Assembly (NCBI GenBank): GCA_012837465.1
Contig: DURG01000077.1
Location: forward strand, 1-13,689
Origin: Propionibacterium sp.
Lineage (GTDB): Bacteria > Actinomycetota > Actinomycetes > Propionibacteriales > Propionibacteriaceae
DNA length: 13,689 bases
Direction of reading: 5' to 3'
The translations under genes and the position numbers were made by a program. The notes below the pieces were generated by a model, which saw nothing but the letters and a program-made list of their open reading frames with translations, did not search any database and had not been told where the DNA came from. Shown here piece after piece: positions 6,390 to 12,077 of the stretch. Every line of letters starts with the position of its first letter. The first letter of the stretch is position 1.

Positions 6390-6726
6390 GGTCCTCCTCC
6401 TGGAGGAGATGGTCGATGCGGCCATGCAGGTTATGGATCTGGTGCAGGGTCACGATGCCGAATCCCTACGCGCGGACCGGCAGCGCCGCGATGCGCTGCT
6501 GTGGAACTTCATGGTGCTGGGGGAAGCGGCCAGTCACCTTCCCCCGTCGTTCAAGGCAGAGCATCGAGAACTCGACTGGGCCCGGCCCACCCAGTTGCGC
6601 AATCGCATCGTCCACGGCTACTGGTCCGTGGACCTGGACATCCTCGTGGACACCGCGGAATTGGATCTCCCGGGCTACGTTCAGCAACTCCGAGACGTGC
6701 TCGCCAAGCGTAGGCTGTCCCAATGA
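6379..6726 (+). CDS. HEPN toxin (DUF86 / HepT-like putative RNase)
   Basis: A 115-residue helical protein with the HEPN RX4HXY signature: Arg74, His79 and Tyr81 in RNRIVHGY. It also has the DUF86-typical NFMVLGEAASHLP segment at residues 43-55. HepT-type proteins are RNases that attack cellular RNA when freed from their MNT partner; Tyr81 is the expected AMPylation target. The ATG at 6379 overlaps the antitoxin gene by 11 bases, giving coupled translation with antitoxin first. An in-frame ATG at 6409 is an alternative, but GGAGGAG abuts it with no spacing and starting there would remove the first helix. The stop overlaps the next gene's ATG (ATGA). The length is normal for the family. The toxic activity is inferred from motifs only. 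Confidence 0.88.
   Translation: MRREVLLLEEMVDAAMQVMDLVQGHDAESLRADRQRRDALLWNFMVLGEAASHLPPSFKAEHRELDWARPTQLRNRIVHGYWSVDLDILVDTAELDLPGYVQQLRDVLAKRRLSQ
6711..6716 (+). promoter_or_regulatory. Candidate internal -10 box for the GNAT gene
   Basis: TAGGCT, six bases before the ATG at 6723, lies inside the last codons of the HEPN gene. It has the same geometry as the other leaderless-start candidates here, so the acetyltransferase may be transcribed independently of the toxin-antitoxin operon. Confidence 0.4.
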
Positions 6727-7607
6727 TCATCGAGGTGCCGGCGGGATCTCCCCGCGTGAGCCTGCGCCACCTCGACCGCGACGGCCGCGCCACCGACGTC
6801 GTCGGGCACCTGGTGGCCGCGGATGCCGAACGGATGGTGGTGCTGCCCGAGGACAAGCCCGCAGTGTGGATGGAGCGCTCGAGGGTGCACCACATCAAGA
6901 GGGTGCCGGAGCGCACGATCCTGCCCGCATCCCCGCCTGATGCGCTCCAGCGGATGCTCGGCCGCACGTGGCCGGGGCTGCGCACCGCACGGCTCGGAGG
7001 TTGGGTGCTGCGCGCGGGGAGGGGCCGCACCAGCCGGGCCAACTCGATCCTGGTCGGCGGGGATCCCGGCATGCCGTGGCCCGAGGCGGTGGCGATGGCC
7101 GACGAGTGGCTCGGCAAGCCGGCCACACTCCAGGTGGTCCTGGGGGATCCCATCATCGGGGCCGCGCAGGCCGAGGGGTACCGCCTGGTCGGCCCCACCG
7201 TCGTGATGGTGGCCCGCTCCGACGACCTGCCCTATGACCATGTCGAGGTGAAGGTCGCGGACCGCCCCGACGAGGACTGGCTGGCGATCTGGCGCGGGGG
7301 CAGCGCCGACGATGCCCTCATCGCAGAGCTGACCAGCGCGCCGGCGGTCTATGCGCAGATCCCGGGGGTCGCCGTCGGGCGCGTGGCGTTGGACGGCCCG
7401 TGGGCGGTGATCTCCTCGGTCGAGGTCACGCCCGAACTGCGGGGCGCGGGCTGGGGCCGGGCGATGACGCGCGCGCTGGTCGACGCCGTCGAATCACGCT
7501 TCGTGGCATTGCAGGTGGGTGAGGAGAACGCAGTCGCCCGGACGCTGTACACGAAGGAGGGCTTCGTGGAGCACCACACCTACGCCTACCTGTTCCCGCC
7601 GGCCTGA
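6723..7607 (+). CDS. GNAT-family N-acetyltransferase with N-terminal SH3-like domain
   Basis: A 294-residue cytosolic protein. The C-terminal third is a GNAT acetyl-CoA-binding domain: motif A reads SSVEVTPELRGAGWGRAMTR, with Arg240-Gly-Ala-Gly-Trp-Gly245 contacting the pyrophosphate, followed by ARTLYTKEGFVEHHTYAYL, the usual ending. Residues 1-65 (VSLRHLDRDGRATDVVGHLV and the following VVLPEDKPAVWMERSRVHHIKR strands) look like the small beta-barrel found at the N-terminus of actinobacterial GNAT proteins of the Rv0428c type. The middle region is a degenerate second GNAT-like half. Its ATG overlaps the HEPN stop by four bases, yet it has its own -10-like box, so it may be a resident gene next to which the toxin-antitoxin module landed. 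The substrate is unknown; no link to toxicity is shown. Confidence 0.87.
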   Translation: MIIEVPAGSPRVSLRHLDRDGRATDVVGHLVAADAERMVVLPEDKPAVWMERSRVHHIKRVPERTILPASPPDALQRMLGRTWPGLRTARLGGWVLRAGRGRTSRANSILVGGDPGMPWPEAVAMADEWLGKPATLQVVLGDPIIGAAQAEGYRLVGPTVVMVARSDDLPYDHVEVKVADRPDEDWLAIWRGGSADDALIAELTSAPAVYAQIPGVAVGRVALDGPWAVISSVEVTPELRGAGWGRAMTRALVDAVESRFVALQVGEENAVARTLYTKEGFVEHHTYAYLFPPA

Positions 7608-7653
7608 CGCATCCGCCATGTGGCGCAGGGACGGCCGGCTGGGCGGGAGTCGA

Positions 7654-7659
7654 TAACCT
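7654..7659 (+). promoter_or_regulatory. Candidate -10 box for the transporter gene
   Basis: TAACCT would place the transcription start near 7665. From there a short leader of about 27 bases reaches ATG 7692, with GAGAGGG at 7679-7685 as ribosome-binding site. An in-frame GTG at 7665 also fits a leaderless start adding nine residues, so both starts are possible. The 84-base gap after the GNAT gene holds nothing else I can support. Confidence 0.45.
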
Positions 7660-7691
7660 CCGGGGTGCACTGGCCCACGAGAGGGATGTTC

Positions 7692-9173
7692 ATGACCACG
7701 GCCACCACCCAGAGCCCGCCCGCGCAGGAGCGGCTCGGGTTCCGCGACGTTCTGCCGACCCCGGTGCTGGCGACCCTGCTCGGCCTGGCCGCGGTGTACC
7801 TCGTGTCCCAGCTCACCGGCAACCCGATCAACGCCGTCGTGCTGGCCATCGTGGTGATGATCGCGCTGTGCCTGGTTCGGGTGCCGGTGATGATCGCGCT
7901 GTTCGCGTCCGCGCTGCTGGGCGGGCTGCAGGCCGGGCTCGGCGTCGGGGGAGCGTTGGAGGCCTTCAACGGCAACCTGCTCACGGGTGCCCAGGTGGGC
8001 CTCACCTACGTGATGATCGGCGCGCTCGCCGTGGCGCTGGCCCGCAGCGGGCTGCTGGAGGTGTTCGCTCGGTGGGTCTCGCGCAAGGTCGGCACGGACG
8101 AGGCCAAGACGGGGCGCGCGGTGAAGTGGGGGCTGTTCGGCATGCTCGTGGTGGCCTCGTTGCTGTCGCAGAACCTCGTGCCGGTGCACATCGCCTTCAT
8201 CCCCATCCTGATCCCGCCGCTGCTGGGGGTGTTCAACCGGCTCCGGGTGGACCGCCGGGCGATCGCCGTGATCCTGGCCTGTTCGATGAGCGCCAGCTAC
8301 CTGCTGCTGCCCACCGGCTTCGGCGCGATCTACCTCAACGAGATCCTGCTCGCCAACGTCAACGAGGTGGGCGCCGCGCACGGGCTGACGGCCACCGCAG
8401 ACATGGCTCCCAAGGCCATGTTCTGGCCCGTGATGGGCCTGGTGGCAGGCATGATCTTCGCGGTGCTGTTCAGCTACCGCCGCCCGCGCGACTACGGCGA
8501 TCCGGTGCCGGGCAGCCCGGTCACCGCCCAGGCCGAGGCCGAGACGCCGCAGATCCGGCCGTTCCCCCTCGTGATGACGCTGCTGGCCCTCGCGGCGGCG
8601 CTGTACTTCCAGATCGCCTTCGACTCGCTGCTGGTGGGCGCCATGATCGGGTTCCTCCTGCTCACGGTGGCCGGCGTCTTCCGCTGGAACGACCAGGACG
8701 ACGTCTTCGTCAAGGGCCTGCTGATGATGGCGCAGATCGCGATCATCATCACGGTGGCCTCGGGGTTTGCCGGCGTGCTCACCGCCACCGGGCAGATCGA
8801 GCCCCTGATCGAGGCCTCGGCGGCGTTCATCGGCGACAACCGCGCCCTCGGCGCGTTCCTGATGCTGTTCGTCGGCCTGTTCATCACCATCGGCTTCGGC
8901 GACTCCTTCGCCAGCGTGCCGATCCTCGCTCCCATCTACATCCCCCTTGCCCTCGAACTCGGCTTCGGCCCCTTGGCCGTGATGTGTCTGCTGGGCGCCG
9001 CCGCAGCGCTGGGGGACGCGGGATCGCCTGCCTCCACGATTTCGCTCGGCATCACGTCGGGCCTCGCGGCCGATGGGCGCCACGAGCACGTGCGCGACAC
9101 CGTCGTGCCGACGTTCCTGCACTGCAACGTCGGCATGTTGGCTTTCGCCTGCGTCGCGGCGCTGATGCTCTGA
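7692..9173 (+). CDS. Na+/H+ antiporter-family (COG2056/YuiF-like) membrane transporter
   Basis: A 493-residue polytopic inner-membrane protein with about eleven hydrophobic segments. It matches my recollection of the COG2056 group of the ion-transporter superfamily (YuiF of Bacillus). Diagnostic stretches are NAVVLAIVVMIALCLVRVPV near the N-terminus, GLTYVMIGALAVALARSGL, the strongly conserved SQNLVPVHIAFIPILIPPLL and the YLLLPTGFGAIYLNEILLAN re-entrant region. Annotation pipelines call these Na+/H+ antiporters, but amino-acid (for example histidine) transport has been proposed for relatives, so the substrate is open. I chose ATG 7692 because GAGAGGG sits six bases upstream; the open frame extends to GTG 7665 and 7620. 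A charged cytoplasmic loop (RRPRDYGDPVPG) divides the two halves. No linked pathway genes are present. Confidence 0.85.
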   Translation: MTTATTQSPPAQERLGFRDVLPTPVLATLLGLAAVYLVSQLTGNPINAVVLAIVVMIALCLVRVPVMIALFASALLGGLQAGLGVGGALEAFNGNLLTGAQVGLTYVMIGALAVALARSGLLEVFARWVSRKVGTDEAKTGRAVKWGLFGMLVVASLLSQNLVPVHIAFIPILIPPLLGVFNRLRVDRRAIAVILACSMSASYLLLPTGFGAIYLNEILLANVNEVGAAHGLTATADMAPKAMFWPVMGLVAGMIFAVLFSYRRPRDYGDPVPGSPVTAQAEAETPQIRPFPLVMTLLALAAALYFQIAFDSLLVGAMIGFLLLTVAGVFRWNDQDDVFVKGLLMMAQIAIIITVASGFAGVLTATGQIEPLIEASAAFIGDNRALGAFLMLFVGLFITIGFGDSFASVPILAPIYIPLALELGFGPLAVMCLLGAAAALGDAGSPASTISLGITSGLAADGRHEHVRDTVVPTFLHCNVGMLAFACVAALML

Positions 9174-9182
9174 CGGGGCCGG

Positions 9183-9188
9183 TAGCCT
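9183..9188 (+). promoter_or_regulatory. Candidate -10 box for leaderless RNase HI transcript
   Basis: TAGCCT is followed by seven bases and then GTG 9196. The 22-base gap after the transporter gene contains no ribosome-binding sequence, so leaderless initiation is the simplest reading. Confidence 0.5.
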
Positions 9189-9195
9189 GTCTGCC

Positions 9196-10140
9196 GTGAT
9201 CGTTGCCGCCGCAGATGGTTCCTCCCTGTCCAACCCCGGCCCCGCTGGCTGGGCCTGGTACATCAGCGACGATGCGTGGGCCTCTGGTGGCTGGCCGCAC
9301 GGCACGAACAACATGGGCGAGCTCATGGCGGTGCTCGACCTGCTGCAATCCACCGCTCACGTCGACGAGCCGCTGCGCATCCTGTGTGACTCCCAGTACG
9401 TGATCAACTCGCTGACCAAGTGGCTGCCCGGCTGGAAGCGCAAGGGCTGGAAGAAGGGCGACGGCAAGCCGGTACTCAACGTCGAGCTCATGAAGGAACT
9501 GGACACGGCCATGAAGGGCCGCAACCTCCAGTTCGAGTGGGTCAAGGGCCACGCCGGGCACGAAATGAACGAGGCTGCCGACGAGCGCGCCCGCGCCGCG
9601 GCCACCGCGTTCCAGCAGGGCGTCGCGTTCGACCCGGGCCCGGGGTTCCCGTCCGCCGCGCCCAAGGCGCGGGCGCAGGCGTTCGCCGTCGGCTCCACGG
9701 ATCCGGAGCCGGACCTCTTCTCCTTCGAAGAGGTGGTCCCTGAGCGTGAGCGCCAGCGAACGACGAAGGGCCCCCGCAGCGTGACGGATGAGGGCGGGTC
9801 GACGCCGGGCACGGCATCGCCGAGGGTCAAGGCCAAGCTGCTGCAACTGACCAAGGAACTCCTCGCCGACGAGGTTCGCGAGGATGCCCGCGCGCTGGGA
9901 GCGCTGTTGCACCCGGACTTCGTGGCCCACGCCCTGGACGGGCGGGTCATCGACAAATCGTACGGCGCGTGGCTGCCCACGTCGCAGCGCTTCGAGATCC
10001 TCGCCGTCGACACCTACGCCGACGGCGTGGCGGGGGTGCGTTGGCGCCAGGGCGACCAGCTGGACAGGCTGCGCTTCTCGCTGTGGCAGCAGACCCCCGA
10101 GGGTTGGCTGATGCGCTTCGCCCAGGTGACCGAGGCCTGA
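9196..10140 (+). CDS. rnhA: RNase HI fused to a C-terminal NTF2-like (DUF4440-type) domain
   Basis: A 314-residue protein. Residues 1-135 are a complete RNase HI domain, which cleaves the RNA strand of RNA-DNA hybrids. All catalytic acids are visible: Asp7 (AADGSSLSNPGPAG), Glu42 (NNMGELMA), Asp65 (CDSQYV) and Asp129 (NEAADERA), plus the flexible-loop His119 (KGHAGHE). The basic KWLPGWKRKGWKKG handle at 75-88 matches the E. coli substrate-binding protrusion. A low-complexity linker (about 136-205) follows, and part of it (about 180-192, PERERQRTTKG) is encoded by a copy of the dispersed repeat at 9735-9770. Residues about 207-314 look like an NTF2-like/DUF4440 domain (ALLHPDFVAHALDGR, FSLWQQTPEGWLMRFAQVTE). 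The fusion roughly doubles the usual length of about 155. GTG 9196 is chosen because the fold starts there and TAGCCT precedes it. The extra domain's role is unknown. Confidence 0.9.
   Translation: MIVAAADGSSLSNPGPAGWAWYISDDAWASGGWPHGTNNMGELMAVLDLLQSTAHVDEPLRILCDSQYVINSLTKWLPGWKRKGWKKGDGKPVLNVELMKELDTAMKGRNLQFEWVKGHAGHEMNEAADERARAAATAFQQGVAFDPGPGFPSAAPKARAQAFAVGSTDPEPDLFSFEEVVPERERQRTTKGPRSVTDEGGSTPGTASPRVKAKLLQLTKELLADEVREDARALGALLHPDFVAHALDGRVIDKSYGAWLPTSQRFEILAVDTYADGVAGVRWRQGDQLDRLRFSLWQQTPEGWLMRFAQVTEA
9735..9770 (+). repeat. Dispersed repeat copy inside the RNase HI coding sequence
   Basis: The segment starts GGTCCCTGAGCGTGAGC and ends CAGCGAACGACGAAGGG. Over about 33 bases it matches the reverse complement of 94-128 with a single internal difference (ACGAAGG against TCGAAGG). 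It is translated in frame within the inter-domain linker and adds no stop, which suits a repeat whose length is a multiple of three. Confidence 0.8.
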
Positions 10141-10144
10141 GAGC

Positions 10145-11662
10145 TCAACCCTCGGCGCCGAGCTGCCCGCTGAGGCGACGGTGCCGGGTCGCCGACGACG
10201 GGTTGAGGCCGACGATCTCCACGCTCTTGCCGTAGCGCTCGTACTTGGCCTCGACCGCATCGAGCGTGGCGACGGTGGACGCGTCCCAGACGTGCGACTC
10301 GCTCAGGTCGATGGTCACGTGCCCGGGGTCCCCGGCATAGTCGAACTGATAGACCAGGTCGTTGCTGGTGGCGAAGAACAGCTCGCCGTGCACCTTGTAG
10401 ACGGCTCCGCGCCCAGCTTCCTCGGTGCGCTCCACGCGGGCGAAGCGGGCGACGCGGCGGGCGAACACGATGATCGCGACGTTGACGCCCACCAGCACGC
10501 CGATGGCCAGGTTGCTGGTGAGCACGGTGACCAGCACGGTGGTGAGCATCACGATGTTCTCGCTGTGCGGCATGCGCTTGAGGGTTGAGGGCTTGACACT
10601 GTGCCAGTCGAACGTGGCCACCGAGACCATGATCATCACCGCGACCAGCGCGGCCATGGGGATGCGGCCGACGGCCGGGCCGAAGCCCACCACGAGGATC
10701 AGCAGGAACACGCCGGCCAGGAACGTGGAGATGCGCGTGCGGGCGCCGGAGACCTTGACGTTGATCATGGTCTGGCCGATCATGGCGCAGCCGCCCATGC
10801 CGCCGAAGAGGCCGGACGCGATGTTGGCCACGCCCTGGCCCCAGCCTTCACGGGTCTTGTTGGAGTGGGTATCGGTGATGTCGTCGACGAGCTTGGCGGT
10901 CATCAGCGACTCCATCAGCCCCACCAGCGCCATCGCCAGCGCGTAGGGGGCGATGATACGCAGGGTCTCGAAGGTCAGCGGCACCTGGGGGATGAACAGC
11001 TCAGGCAGCGACGTGGGCAGCTCACCCTGCCCGGCCACGTCCGGCAACTGCCAGCCGGATGCCACGACGAGGCCGGTGATCAGCAGGATCGCCACCAGCG
11101 GCGCGGGCACCACGGTGGTGAGCTTGGGGAAGAACACCATGATCGCGATACCCAGCGCAACGAGGGGGTAGACCAGCCACGGCACGTTGATCAGGTGGGG
11201 GATCTGGGCGATGAAGATCAGGATGGCCAGCGCGTTGACGAAGCCCACCATCACCATGCGGGGTATGAACCGCATGAGGCGGGCCACGCCGATGACCGCC
11301 AGCAGGATCTGCAGGAGGCCGGCGAGCAGCACCGTCGCGATGAAGTAGTCGGTGCCGTGGTCGCGGACGACAGGGGCGATCACGAGGGCGACGGCGCCGG
11401 TTGCGGCGGTGATCATGGCGGGTCGGCCGCCGACGAACGCGATGGTCACGGCCATGATGAAGCTGGAGAACAGGCCCATCCTGGGGTCGACGCCGGCGAT
11501 GATGGAGAACGAGATCGCCTCCGGGATCAGCGCCAGCGCGACGACCAGCCCGGCCAACACCTCGGTCTTGAGCCGGCGAGGGCTCCGGAGGGCGGCAAGC
11601 GTGGAGGTGCTGCGCTCTCCGGCTTCGGGCACTGTGGATGCGGGCGCGCTGGTCTGGCTCAT
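10145..11662 (-). CDS. SulP-family anion transporter with C-terminal STAS domain
   Basis: A 505-residue inner-membrane transporter. The N-terminal half starts with the family hallmark EVLAGLVVALALIPEAISFS and continues through ITAATGAVALVIAPVV. Later come the conserved GLFGGMGGCAMIGQTMINVK and GARTRISTFLAGVFLLILV segments. About ten to twelve membrane segments are followed by a STAS domain (about residues 415-495: VYKVHGELFFATSNDLVYQF, HVTIDLSESHVWDASTVATL). SulP proteins carry sulfate, bicarbonate or dicarboxylates; nothing here fixes the substrate, though the sequence style recalls bicarbonate/sulfate carriers. The open frame extends to 11740, but ATG 11660-11662 is preceded by AGGAGA at a good distance and gives the normal N-terminus. 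It converges on the RNase HI gene with four bases between stop codons and no room for a separate terminator. Confidence 0.93.
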   Translation of the reverse strand: MSQTSAPASTVPEAGERSTSTLAALRSPRRLKTEVLAGLVVALALIPEAISFSIIAGVDPRMGLFSSFIMAVTIAFVGGRPAMITAATGAVALVIAPVVRDHGTDYFIATVLLAGLLQILLAVIGVARLMRFIPRMVMVGFVNALAILIFIAQIPHLINVPWLVYPLVALGIAIMVFFPKLTTVVPAPLVAILLITGLVVASGWQLPDVAGQGELPTSLPELFIPQVPLTFETLRIIAPYALAMALVGLMESLMTAKLVDDITDTHSNKTREGWGQGVANIASGLFGGMGGCAMIGQTMINVKVSGARTRISTFLAGVFLLILVVGFGPAVGRIPMAALVAVMIMVSVATFDWHSVKPSTLKRMPHSENIVMLTTVLVTVLTSNLAIGVLVGVNVAIIVFARRVARFARVERTEEAGRGAVYKVHGELFFATSNDLVYQFDYAGDPGHVTIDLSESHVWDASTVATLDAVEAKYERYGKSVEIVGLNPSSATRHRRLSGQLGAEG

Positions 11663-11738
11663 GGATCTCCTGCGATGAGGCCCGCGCGGAGGACGCCGGG
11701 CTGGGAACTGCGGGCGCGCGACGGGCGCGCCGCCGAGC

Positions 11739-11744
11739 AATATA
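11739..11744 (-). promoter_or_regulatory. Candidate -10 box for the SulP gene
   Basis: Read on the minus strand this is TATATT, the most AT-rich hexamer in a very GC-rich stretch, about 77 bases before the ATG. No clear -35 is seen at the standard spacing. It would give a leader of about 70 bases rich in GGGCGCGC repeats, with AGGAGA as ribosome-binding site. Confidence 0.45.
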
Positions 11745-11814
11745 CCTCCCGGCTATGCCGCGCTCAGAATCGTGCTGTGGCATCCGGCCCCACTCATGGC
11801 CCGGAGGGTAGGGC

Positions 11815-11955
11815 TCAGCCGAGCACGCCGTCGAGGTAGTACCAACGCCCGTCGATCATCGTGAAGCGACTCCGTTCCCGCAGCGTCCCGTCACCGTCGG
11901 GGGAGCGCCATGCGGCGGCGAACTGCACGACCCCCGCATCGTCCCAGGCTTTGCC
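11815..11955 (-). pseudogene. C-terminal remnant of a YchJ/UPF0225-type gene, cut by the ISL3 element
   Basis: Forty-six codons and a stop remain (stop at 11815-11817). The residues WDDAGVVQFAAAWRSPDGDG then TLRERSRFTMIDGRWYYLDG match the conserved C-terminus of the YchJ/UPF0225 family. Members are SEC-C zinc-motif proteins of unknown function, usually about 120-160 residues long with the pattern VEFVA-(Y/H)R---LHERSRF---DGRWYYVDG. The reading frame runs into the left terminal repeat of the IS at 11956; the missing N-terminal part, including the cysteine motifs, is not found elsewhere in the window. There is no start codon or promoter for the remnant, so it should be non-functional. The stretch 11663-11814 between this remnant and the SulP start contains only the SulP promoter region. 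Confidence 0.75.
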
Positions 11956-11979
11956 GGCTCTTCCCAGATGAGGGTGTAG
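11956..11979 (+). repeat. Left terminal inverted repeat of the ISL3 element
   Basis: GGCTCTTCC at 11956-11964 and AGGGTGTAG at 11971-11979 match the inward-reading right end at 18 of 24 positions. Confidence 0.85.
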
Positions 11980-12022
11980 CGCACGTCGCGCGGCGGGCCG
12001 GCGCGTCGGTGGCCGGATAGAG

Positions 12023-12077
12023 GTCGAGGTCTCCCGAGGATGAGAGCTCCTACACACTCAGCCCGAAAGACCTCGAC
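12023..12077 (+). promoter_or_regulatory. Ten-base inverted repeat ending at the transposase start codon
   Basis: GTCGAGGTCT (12023-12032) and AGACCTCGAC (12068-12077) are perfect reverse complements separated by 35 bases. The second arm ends at the base before GTG 12078. In an RNA entering from outside the element the arms could pair and hide the start region. This resembles the guard hairpins known in other IS families that limit transposase translation from read-through transcripts. Seen: the repeat. Inferred: its function. Confidence 0.45.

Noticed and set aside
7494..9353. A 619-codon minus-strand open frame opposite the transporter
   Set aside because: It is a low-complexity His/Gln/Arg/Glu-rich translation, as expected from the antisense of a membrane-protein gene; there is no domain and it spans two real genes.
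10601..11839. A 412-codon plus-strand open frame opposite the SulP gene
   Set aside because: It has the same shadow signature, and the minus-strand SulP protein is unmistakable.
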